Shown here: in pieces, positions 34,087-44,400 of the stretch
How positions within the stretch are numbered: the first letter of the stretch is position 1
Layout: the number at the start of each line of letters is the position of its first letter
From: Pandoraea terrigena
GTDB taxonomy: Bacteria; Pseudomonadota; Gammaproteobacteria; Burkholderiales; Burkholderiaceae
Direction of reading: 5' to 3'
Length of the DNA stretch: 64,000 bases
NCBI RefSeq assembly: GCF_902459705.1
Contig: NZ_CABPRU010000004.1
Span: forward strand, 186,001-250,000
Position numbers and translations under genes: made by a program
The notes under the pieces: generated by a model
Databases searched by the model: none
Seen by the model: the letters and a program-made list of their open reading frames with translations, nothing else
What the model was told of the DNA's origin: nothing

Positions 34087-37000
34087 CTATAGGCCGTCAG
34101 CAGGTGGCCCGCATGGGACAGACACCGCGGCTCGTTCCTCGGCACGCCACGCATCCACGTGCCTGAGCGAACGTGCCACATCGTCAATCCACGCCTTGGC
34201 GCGCGGCAACTGCATGTGGCTCGACGACACCGTGCTCTCATACACTGGCGCAGTCCCCAGCGCATGCGCCAGCCGGTCCCGATCCTCTTGCGCGCGACGC
34301 TCGACCCACCAGGCATGCACCGGTCCCGCCATCGGACGCAAACGGTGCGCGTCCGCCAGCGCCCGCAGGTGCGCCGTCACACGGAACAGATGCCCAAGCT
34401 CGTCGCGGCCGAGCGACGCGTAGTCGCCTGTATCGGTTGTCGCCGCTTCGCCCTGGGCCGGGATCGACAACGCGGCGTCGACCGCCGCAGCCAGCCCCCC
34501 TTCGTCCAACGCCTTGCCCGCATGCGGCGCGAGCAACGCACGCAACTGCGCGGCGTCCACCTGCGGCAGGATCGTCACGAGATAGTCGAGCAAGTCCGCC
34601 GTCCAGTCGCGCCTCGACACCGCGGGCGGTGTCCCCAGCGCGGGCGGCACGAACGTGTCTGCCAGGCCGAGAAATGCGACTTCGTCGCCAGCGGCCCACA
34701 GTCGCTGCGCCATCGCCAGGGCAACGGCGCCCCCCAGCGACCAGCCGAGCAGGTAATACGGTCCGTTCGGCTGCGAGGCGCGCACCGCATCCACGTAGCA
34801 GGCCGCCATGTCTTCGAGCGACGTGTCGCGCCATGCGGGATCAAGCACCATGCGCGACTGGATACCGATCACCGGGCGCTCGCCCATCAGCGCCTGCGCC
34901 AGTGGCCGATAGTCGAAGACCGTGCCGACGGCCGGATGCACGCAGAAGAGTGCCGGCACGGATGCCTTGACCGCGTTCAGGCTTGCCAGCACGCCGCCGC
35001 GCAGTGGCGTTGGCGCGCCAGACGTTGCGACACCTGCCGCCAGACGCGCAACCGTGCTGTGTTGCATCAGGTCACGCAGCGTGACCCTGAGCGCAGGCGT
35101 GCCACGTTTGAGCCGCGCGATCACCTGCAATGCGAGAATCGAATCGCCGCCGATCTCGAAAAAATTGGCGTCGCGGCTCACGCGATCGAGCTTCAGCACG
35201 CCACACCAGACTTGCGCGATGTGAGATTCGAGCGCCGAGCACACCGCCGATGCCTCAGGCACGGACGCCGGCGACGATGCAGTCGCCGCCGCCTCCAGCA
35301 GCGCGCGGCGATCGACCTTGCCATTGGCCGTCAGTGGCAGCGCATTCAAGCGTACGAGACGCGCAGGCACCCATGCGGCGGGCAACGACGCCTGCAACGC
35401 CTCGCTCGCGGCGGTCTGCGCCAGCTCACCCGCGTAATAGCCGAGTAGTTGCGATTGGCCGCGCGCGTCGTGCTCGACCAGCACGACAGCGTCGCGCACG
35501 CCCTCCAACGCCCGCAGTGCGTACGCGACTTCGCCCGGTTCGACCCGGTAGCCACGAATCTTCACCTGGTCGTCGGCGCGTCCGAGATATGTGATCTGTC
35601 CGTCGGCGCGTCGTTTCACCCGATCGCCCGTGCGATACATGCGTGCGCCCGCACGCCACGGGTCCGGCACGAACCGCTCCGCAGTCTTGCCCGGCTCCCC
35701 GAGGTACCCTCGCGCGAGCGCGACGCCGCCGATATACAGTTCGCCCCCCACGCTCGGCGGCACCAGGTTGAGATCGGCATCGAGTACGTATGCGCTGACA
35801 TTCGGCAAGGGGGTACCGACGGGAAGCGGCTCCGGCGCGCTCGAGTCGCGCGCGTCCCACTCGGGTGCGCGGTGAGTGAGCACCCCCACCGTCGTCTCGG
35901 TCGGTCCGTAATGATTGAGCAGGCGGAGTCCCGGGCGGTGGGTGCGCAACAGCGCCAGCAACGCCGTGTCGGCCGCCTCGCCGCCAACGACCAGCCAGTC
36001 ATGTGGCAACACGTCGGGGCCGGCCGCCAACAGCAAGCCCTTGAGATGACCCGGGACAATCTTCATCACCCCGATCCGGCGCGCGCGCATCCAGTCAGCG
36101 AAGCGGCCCGCATCGAAGGCATCCTCCTGCGGCAAGAGATGCAAGGGCCTGCCCATCGCCAAGGCGCCGAACAATACCGTGTGTCCGAGGTCCGCCGCCA
36201 CGGTCGAGACCATCGCCATGCCGGCGTCGTCCGGCAAATCATGCCAGTGAGAGATCACGCCCTGGACATAATTGTGCAATGCCCCACGGCCGACGACCAC
36301 GCCTTTGGGCTGCCCGGTCGACCCGGACGTGTAGATCACATACGCCGCCTGCGCCGGATGCACCCGGCGATGCGCGAAGCGAACGTCGTCACCCGCCATG
36401 ACATCGGTGACCGAGAGCGTGCGGCAACCATCGACACCATGCAGCGCGGCCATCGACGTCGACGCCGACGCCGAGTCGACGATCACGGCCCGCGCGCCGC
36501 TTGCTGCGACCAGCTGCGCCAGACGTGCCGCCGGCTGCGACGGATCCAGCGGAACATATGCGGCCCCCAGTTTCCACACGCCGAGCATTGCGGCGACCCA
36601 TGCCGCGCTGCGCGGAAGGACCAGCGCAACACGATCCTCCACCCCGATGCCGGATTCCGCCAACGTTTGCGCAATGCGATTTGCGCGAGCGTCGAGCGTG
36701 CGGCGCGACCACGCGCCGTCTTCCGCGTCGACGGCAAGCGCATCTCCACGCTCGCCCACGCGTGCAGCCCACGCATCGAGCCAGTCGTCCACCGCCCATG
36801 TCCGGCACTCGCCGTCGGTCGCCAGCACCTGCTCGGGTTCCAGCGATAGGCTACCCAGCAAGACATGTGGCGCGTGCGCAAGTTGCCCAAGCAGATGCCG
36901 GAAAGCCCGGGCAAGCGGCTCGATCGTCGTGTCATCGACGAGATCCGTGGCATATGTCAAGGCAATCTGCAGTGTGTCGCCACGCTCCACAGTATCGAGC

Positions 37001-38331
37001 GAGAGATCAAAATGTGAACGCTGCCCGGCAACCGCCATCGGTTCGACGCGCAATCCCGCCATCGCCGGGATCACGTCACGCGCGATTTCGTGATTGAACT
37101 TCGCCTGGAACAGCGCGTTGACCGCAGCATCGCGCGCGGGTTGCAGCGCCTCGACAACCTTGTCGAACGGCACCTGCGCGTGTGCCTGCGCATCGATGGC
37201 CTGCGACTTCATCGTGGCCACCAGTGCGTCGAACGTCTGCCTGGGGTCGACGCCTACACGCATGACCTGCGTGTTCACGAAGAACCCGATGAGCGGCTCG
37301 GTCTCGAGCTTCGCCCGACCGGCCACCGGCACGCCGACATTGACGACACGAACCCCCGCGATGCGACCGAGCCACACCCCGTAAGCCGCCAGCAACACGG
37401 TATAGAGCGTGGTGTCGTGTCCGCGGGCCAGCGCGCGCAATCGCGCCGTGAGCGCGCTGTCGGCCTGCATGACGTAGGTGGCGCCGCGTCCGCTGGGCAC
37501 CGCCGGGCGTACGCGGTCGGCCGGCAACGGTAACACTGGGTGGTCATCACCCAGCAGGCGTTGCCAGTAGGTCAGTTGTCGGGGCAGCTCCCCCGCTTCG
37601 AGCCAAGCGCGCTGCCAGATGGCGTAATCCGCATATTGAATCGGCAGCTCGGGCAACGGGTCGACGTGAGCGCCCCCGGCGGCGAAGTGCGTATAGGCGC
37701 GCGTGCATTCATCGACCAGACGCGCCATCGACCAGGCGTCCGCCACGATGTGATGCAGCGTGATGAGCAGCACATGCGCTTCGTCGGTCAGACGGATCAG
37801 CCTCACGCGTATCAATGGCGCGGCATCGAGCGCGAAGGGCCGCACAGCCTCCTCCTGGGCACACGCCTGCACACGCGCCTCCTGCGCGGATGCATCGCCC
37901 GCATCGCGCCGCCAATCCTCCAGGGCGACGGCAAACGGCACCTCGGTGTGCACGCGTTGATACGCACCGTTCGGCCCCTCGTGAAAACTGGTGCGAAGCG
38001 CCTCATGGCGCGCAATGACAGTAGCGAACGCCTGCGTCAGCGCGTCGACGGCGAGCGTACCGTGCAAGCGCACCGCAGCCGGAATGTTGTACGCCCCCGT
38101 GCCCGGTGAGAGCTGCTCGACGACCCACAGGCGTTGCTGCGCGTACGATAGCGGCACGTCCGTACCGTCACGCAGCCTGCCGGGAATCGGCAAGCCGCCC
38201 AGATCAATGCCCTGAGCGCGTGCGCGCGACTGGAAAACCGTGCGTTTGTCGCTCGGCAAGGCGAGGAAGCGGCGCATCAACGCCAAGTCATCAGGCTTGG
38301 CAGCAAGGGGGAAATTGGCGAGAGACATCAC
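34087..38331 (-). CDS. NRPS, terminal module C-A-T-TE (Asp-type A domain)
   Basis: A 1414-aa single-module synthetase that ends the assembly line. The condensation domain (about 50-490) has YAQQRLW and the active motif HHIVADAWS, with Ala in place of the usual Gly. The A domain (about 510-1020) has VIYTSGSTGQPKGVVV, and its pocket residues read D-L-T-K-V-G-H-V-G, the Asp signature. The carrier domain has IGGDSILALQV (Ser at about 1064). The thioesterase (about 1120-1400) has the nucleophile elbow GWSLGG (Ser at about 1198). It lies 100 bp after the second NRPS in the same operon; GTG at 38331 or ATG at 38328 could start it, with AAGGA upstream. It adds the sixth residue, probably beta-hydroxyaspartate after the dioxygenase acts, and releases the product by hydrolysis or cyclisation. 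Confidence 0.92.
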   Translation of the reverse strand: MMSLANFPLAAKPDDLALMRRFLALPSDKRTVFQSRARAQGIDLGGLPIPGRLRDGTDVPLSYAQQRLWVVEQLSPGTGAYNIPAAVRLHGTLAVDALTQAFATVIARHEALRTSFHEGPNGAYQRVHTEVPFAVALEDWRRDAGDASAQEARVQACAQEEAVRPFALDAAPLIRVRLIRLTDEAHVLLITLHHIVADAWSMARLVDECTRAYTHFAAGGAHVDPLPELPIQYADYAIWQRAWLEAGELPRQLTYWQRLLGDDHPVLPLPADRVRPAVPSGRGATYVMQADSALTARLRALARGHDTTLYTVLLAAYGVWLGRIAGVRVVNVGVPVAGRAKLETEPLIGFFVNTQVMRVGVDPRQTFDALVATMKSQAIDAQAHAQVPFDKVVEALQPARDAAVNALFQAKFNHEIARDVIPAMAGLRVEPMAVAGQRSHFDLSLDTVERGDTLQIALTYATDLVDDTTIEPLARAFRHLLGQLAHAPHVLLGSLSLEPEQVLATDGECRTWAVDDWLDAWAARVGERGDALAVDAEDGAWSRRTLDARANRIAQTLAESGIGVEDRVALVLPRSAAWVAAMLGVWKLGAAYVPLDPSQPAARLAQLVAASGARAVIVDSASASTSMAALHGVDGCRTLSVTDVMAGDDVRFAHRRVHPAQAAYVIYTSGSTGQPKGVVVGRGALHNYVQGVISHWHDLPDDAGMAMVSTVAADLGHTVLFGALAMGRPLHLLPQEDAFDAGRFADWMRARRIGVMKIVPGHLKGLLLAAGPDVLPHDWLVVGGEAADTALLALLRTHRPGLRLLNHYGPTETTVGVLTHRAPEWDARDSSAPEPLPVGTPLPNVSAYVLDADLNLVPPSVGGELYIGGVALARGYLGEPGKTAERFVPDPWRAGARMYRTGDRVKRRADGQITYLGRADDQVKIRGYRVEPGEVAYALRALEGVRDAVVLVEHDARGQSQLLGYYAGELAQTAASEALQASLPAAWVPARLVRLNALPLTANGKVDRRALLEAAATASSPASVPEASAVCSALESHIAQVWCGVLKLDRVSRDANFFEIGGDSILALQVIARLKRGTPALRVTLRDLMQHSTVARLAAGVATSGAPTPLRGGVLASLNAVKASVPALFCVHPAVGTVFDYRPLAQALMGERPVIGIQSRMVLDPAWRDTSLEDMAACYVDAVRASQPNGPYYLLGWSLGGAVALAMAQRLWAAGDEVAFLGLADTFVPPALGTPPAVSRRDWTADLLDYLVTILPQVDAAQLRALLAPHAGKALDEGGLAAAVDAALSIPAQGEAATTDTGDYASLGRDELGHLFRVTAHLRALADAHRLRPMAGPVHAWWVERRAQEDRDRLAHALGTAPVYESTVSSSHMQLPRAKAWIDDVARSLRHVDAWRAEERAAVSVPCGPPADGL

Positions 38332-38431
38332 AACATCCTTCTATCAATCATGCACAAATCATATGCAACGGGACCCGCCCTGCCCGTGCCAGCCACTGGC
38401 AGGACAAGTCCGTCGCGCGAGCCCGTCGCGC

Positions 38432-41400
38432 TCAGGCAGCGTCGGCTTCGAGATCGCCCAGCAGGCCGTCAAGCACACCACGCGCGTGGGCGTCGGGCGC
38501 CGCAGGTGCCGCCGCCCACGCCGCGCAGAAGTCCGCCAGCACCGGCGTCTCGAACAGTTGCCGCAACGCGACGGGCCGCCCCGACGACGCTTGCAGCCGC
38601 GCCACCATCTGTGTGGCGAGCAGCGAATGGCCGCCCAACGCAAAAAAGTTGTCGTGACGCCCCACGCGCTCCACCCCGAGCACGTCTCTCCATATCTGCG
38701 CCACCTCCGCCTCCATGCCCGGCTCGGGAGGCGCAAAGCAGGCAGCCGCACCCTGCGGCGCGGGCAATGCGCGACGGTCGAGCTTGCCGTTTGGCGTGAG
38801 CGGCAATGCGCCGAGCCGCAGCCACTGCCCAGGCATCATGAACGCCGGAACGCGTGTTGCAAGGTGCTCGCGCAGGCGGCCCCAAAGGCCGTCGTCGTGA
38901 TCCGTGTGGGCCACCACGTAGGCCACCAACTGGTCGCCCGCGCCGTCATCGCGCACCAGCACGGCGGCGTCGTCCACATCGGCATGGGTGAGCAACTGCG
39001 CCTCGATCTCGCCAGGCTCGATGCGAAACCCGCGCAGCTTGAGCTGCTGATCACCGCGTCCCAGATAGTCGAGCGTGCCGTCCGGCAGACGCCTCACGCG
39101 ATCTCCCGTTCGATACATGCGCGTGCCGGCCGCGCCCCACGGGTCGGGCACGAAACGCTCGGCGCTCAACGCCGGGCGCCCCAGATAGCCGCGCGCCAGT
39201 CCGGCACCGCTGACGTAAAGATCGCCCGGCACACCCATTGGCACTTCCGACAGCGACGCATCGAGCACGCGCCAGCCAACGTCCGGCAGCGCCTCGCCGA
39301 TGGGCGACTGCCCGATACCACCATCGGGCGTAACGACGCCGTAGCTTGCGTAGACGGTCGTCTCGGTCGGTCCGTACATATTGACGATGCGCGTCTGCGC
39401 GCCGAAGCGTGCCCACCAGGGCGCCAGCCGCCGGGGCGTCAGCGCTTCGCCGGCGAGCACGATATGACGCAAAGACGTGAGGGACGTGGGGGATGTGGGG
39501 GACACTTCGGACGGCAAAGCGGCGAGCATCTGGTAGAACGCGGACGGCGTCTGGCACAGCACCGTCACGCGTTGCGCATCGATCAACCGCCACAGCGCCT
39601 GCGGCTCGCGGCTCGTGTAGTACGGCACCACGACGAGGCGTCCGCCATGCGCCAGCGCACCGAAGATCTCCCAGACCGACACATCGAACGCATACGAATG
39701 GAACATCGTCCACACGTCTTGCGGCCCGAATCCGAACCAGGCATCGGTCGAACGCAGCAGCCGGGTCAATTGCCGATGCGCGACCTGCACCCCCTTCGGC
39801 CGCCCCGTCGAGCCCGACGTGTAGATCACGTAGGCGAGTTGATCTTCGTGGACGGTCACATCCGGCGCCGTCGTTGGCAACGCCATATCGTCCACGAGCG
39901 CATCGACGCTCACGCTGGCGGGCGGCAGCCACACGGCGGCGCCAAGCGCCGTCTCGGTCATGACGACGGCAATCCCTGCGTCTTTCACGACATACCCGAG
40001 GCGCTCGTCCGGATAGGCAGGATCGAGTGGCACATAGGCCGCACCGGCCTTGATCACACCAAGGATGGCGACGATCAGCGATACGCCGCGCGTCATCGCG
40101 ATACCAACGCGGTCCTCGCACGACACGCCCCGGCGCAACAGACCATGCGCCACACGGTTCGCCTGTGCATCGAGTTCGGCATAGGTCAGCGAGCGCTCGC
40201 CATCCGTGACGGCAATGGCGTCAGGCTGCGTGAGGGCAAACGCCGCTATCGTGCGATCAACGCGCTCCGCCCCCTCGAACGCCGTGCGCGGGCCGCGCTG
40301 CGCAGGCCACGACGACTCGGTCTCGTGCAACACGACGTCGGCTACGCGAAGTGCCACTGGTGCCTCTGGCACGCACACCTGCCCGAGCACATCATGAAGT
40401 TGCGCGCACAGCCGCTCGACGGCCGCATCGTCGAAGTGCTGGCGGTCGTAGCTCATGCGCACATCGATGGTCTCGCCCGAAGCAATGCTGATGGTGAGCG
40501 GGTAATGCGTCGTCTCTACGTTCACGATGCCACCAAAACGCAGCGCCTGCGCGCCTTGCGCACGCAACACCCGATCCACCGGATAGTTCTCGAACACGAT
40601 CAGCGAGTCGAACAACGCCTGGCCGGGCCAGCCCAACCAGCGCTGAATATCATAGAGCGGCGTGCTCTCGGCGTCGCGCAGCGCGAGGTTGTCTTCCTGA
40701 AGGCGATGCAGCCAGTCGTCGAGTCGCATTGAGGGCAACGGCCCCTGCACCACCGGCAGTGTATTGATGAACAGGCCCAGCATGCGCTCCGCGCCCGGCA
40801 ACTCGGCGGGCCGTCCGGAGACCGTCACCCCGAAGCAGACATCCCTTCGCCCTGTATAGCGCTGCAACAGCAGCGTCCATGCGCCTTGGATCAACGTATT
40901 GACGGTCAGCCTGCGGCTGCGCGCCGCGCGCTGCCATGCCTGCGTGCTCGCGGCGTCGACACGGAACGTGCGCTCCCCATATCCCGGCGCGGGCGCAGTC
41001 GTGCGCAGCACGGCTTCATGCAATTGGGTCGGCGACTCGAATGCGCCAAGCCGCTCGCGCCAGAACGATTCGACGTCGCGCGGGCGGTGCGTCTGGAGCC
41101 ACGCGATGTAATCGCGAAAACGCGGCGTCGCGCTGCCCGCGTCGGGCGCCCCCGACAGATAGGACTGCAGGATTTCACCGATGAGCTGAGCGCTGCTCCA
41201 GCCATCGAGCAGCGCGTGATGCACGGTCCAGATCAGTTGCCAGGCATCGTCGGCGATCTGTACAAGCGCCACGCGCTGCAACGGTGCACGCGCCAGATCG
41301 AACCCCTGGGCGCGCTCGTCCCGCGCGAGTTGGCTCACGACGATCGCCCCGTGCTGCCGGACCCGCTCGCGCCAGTCGAACTGGCGCAGCGCCTGCGGCA

Positions 41401-44400
41401 CCTCGCGGTGCACCAGTTGGAGCGGCGGCGCCCCGTCGCGCCAGTCGAAGCTCGTGCGAAGAATGGCGTGGCGCTGCACGGCCGCCTGCCAGGCCGCAGC
41501 AAAAGCGTCGGTCTGCAAGCCTTCCAGGCGAATCTGTAGCTGGTTGATGTACGACGCGCTGCCCGGCGCCAATCGCGAATGGAACACCATGCCCTGCTGC
41601 ATCGGCGAAAGTGGATAGGCGTCTTCGAGATCGCCGGCGGGCACCGGCAAGGCGTTCAGCGCGGCTTCGGTCAGATTCGCCAGCGGGAAGTCAGCCGCGC
41701 TTGTCACCCGCCCTTCAGCGCTCTCGACCACCAGTGAGGACAGCACCGTCTGCATGCGGTCCGCGACCCGGGCAATCGTGGCCTCGTGCAAGCGCGCCCG
41801 CGAGAAACGCCAATGCAGCTTCAGGCAACCATCGACCACCGCACCATCCACCGACAGCCAGTTGCCCAGTGGGGCGGCGCCGTCGCGGGCCGCACCGGCG
41901 CTCGCCTCGCTCGGCGCAAAGCGGCCGTTGTCAAACCCGGCGTCGACACGTCCCAGATAGTTGAAGGTAATGCGTCCATGCGGCAATGCGGCCATCGCCT
42001 CGCGAACCCTGGCGTCGCCGAGATAGCGCAGCGCACCGAACCCGAGGCCTGCGCGCGGCACGCCCCGCCAGATCCGCTTGACGGCGAACAGTGTTTCGCG
42101 CGGCGATGCCGCAACGTCGACCGCCAGCGGGTAGACCGACGTGAACCAACCGAACGTGCGCGTCAGATCGAAGGCTTCCGTGCCGGGCACGTCGTCGCGA
42201 CCATGTCCCTCGACACACAGCACAATGCGCGCCGCTCCTGTCCATTCGCCGACGGCGTGCGCCAGCGCCGCTACCAGAAGCTCGTGCATGCGCGCACGGC
42301 CGTTAGCCACATCGAGCAGGCGCTGGGTTGCCGACGGGTCTAGCGCGACGGTAACGTCTGCCGCGTCGGCTTGACGGTCGCCATCGACCGGTATCGCGTC
42401 CACCGGTAGCGAATCGTGCGCCCCATGCAGTGCGTGCTCCCAGAACTGCAGCTCCTGCGCGGCCTCGGGCGATGTCGCCCAATCTCGCCAGTACGCCGCC
42501 CATGCCCCGATTGGGGTACTGGTGTCTGGCAGCGCCACCGGCTCCCCGGCTTCGATCTGCGTCAGCGCACGCTGCAAATCGTCCAGAAGCAAGCGCCACG
42601 AGACGCCGTCCACGGCCACGTGATGGCACACGAGCAACAGGCGCTGTCGAGCGCCGGGCAGCATCACGAGCAACGCGCGAAGCAGCGGGCCGTTTGCGAG
42701 CGACACACTCCGCTGTGCGCGCTCGGCAGCTTCAAGCGCCTCGGCGTCATTGGCCGCGATGACGACGTCGAGTGCTACGAGCGGTGCCTGCGCCGGAGCA
42801 CGCTGCTGCCGCCATCCGCCGTCGGTCTGAACGTATCGCATCTGCAACGCTTCGTGGTGTGAGGCCACGGCCAGCAAGGCGGCACGCAGCGTATCGGGAT
42901 CGAGCGAATGGCGCGCATCGCGAACTTCAAGCTGCACCCATTGATTCCAGTGATCCCGCTGCGCGACCGGCATATCGAAGAACCACGACTGGATCGGCAG
43001 CAGCGGCACGTCGGCGTCGACGTTGCTCTCAGTCGCCTTTGCCGTGATGGCCCCATGCGTGTGCAACGGCACCGCAACGGTGGCCAGTTCCGCCAGTGTC
43101 TGATACCGGAACACATCGCGCACCGTCACACGCCAACCGGCTTCGCGCACACGGCTCACCATTTGCAAGGCGACGATGGAGTCTCCACCGAGCGCGAAGA
43201 AGTTGTCGTGCCGGCCAACCTGCGCTGCGCCCAGCAGTTGGGTCCAGATCGTGGCCAGCGCGGTTTCGGTACCGGCCTGCGGCACTTCGGTACTGGCGCT
43301 TTGCCACACGGGAGCGGGCAAGCGCTTCCGATCGAGCTTGCCGTTCACAAGTTTTGGCAGGGCCTCAAGCACAAGCACCTGTGCCGGCACCAGATAGGCG
43401 GGCAGCCGCTCGCCGAGCGCCCGCCGCAATTGCTCGCCAAACAACGCGGCGTCGACGCCAGCGGGCGGCGTGGCACTCACATGAGCGACGAGCTGCACGC
43501 CCGCGGGGCCTTGCGCCGTACTGACCACCGCCTCGCGCACCCCAGACTCGGCCAGCAATTGCGCCTCGACCTCTCCCGGCTCAATGCGAAAGCCCCTGAC
43601 CTTGAGTTGCTGATCGCGGCGGCCGAGAAATTCGAGATTGCCGTCATCGAGCCAGCGGGCCCGGTCGCCGGTGCGATACATGCGCGCACCCGGCGCCCCC
43701 CACGGATCGGGGACAAAGCGCTCCGCACTTTGCCCGGGCCGCGCCCAATAGCCTCGTGCCAACCCGTCGCCGCCGAGATACAGCTCGCCCGCCACGCCGA
43801 CCGGCAGCGGCTGCAAACAGGGGTCGAGCACGTAGGCCCGACGCCGACCGACGAGCGAGCCGATCGGCGCATAGGGCGTCGGACTTTGCATGCCCGCACC
43901 GGCGGTCCAGTTCAATGGTGTGACGACCGTCTCCGTCGGCCCGTAACCGTTGAACAGGCGAGACGGTTGCAACGTCCGCATGACCACGGCGAGCGTGTCG
44001 CGCGAGAGCGCTTCGCCACCGCACGAGTAAATGAGCCCGGGGGGCACAGCGCCCGGGTGCGCCTCGACAAATTTCGCCACATGGCGCAGCAACGCCGTCG
44101 GCAATCCGGCGTTCGTCACACGGCGCTCGACGATCTGTTCGCATATCTCCTGCGCGGTCCATTGCCTCGCACCGCGCAGCACCACGCATGCGCCTTGCGA
44201 CAGTAGCGTGAGCCAGCGCTCATGGGCGCCGTCGAACGCGAGCGATGCCACATGCAGCTCGCGAAACGCGGGCGTCATACCGAAGAGCGCGGCAATCGCA
44301 CGGCAATGCATGGCAATCGGTCCATGACTGACGGCGACTCCCTTCGGTCGTGCGGTCGAGCCCGACGTGAATATGACGTAGGCCAGTTGGGCCGGGTGTA

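Noticed and set aside
38240-40732. 830-aa plus-strand open frame
   Set aside because: It lies antisense to NRPS codons in GC-rich DNA, is rich in Arg/His with no domain, and the minus strand here has unmistakable C-A-T motifs.
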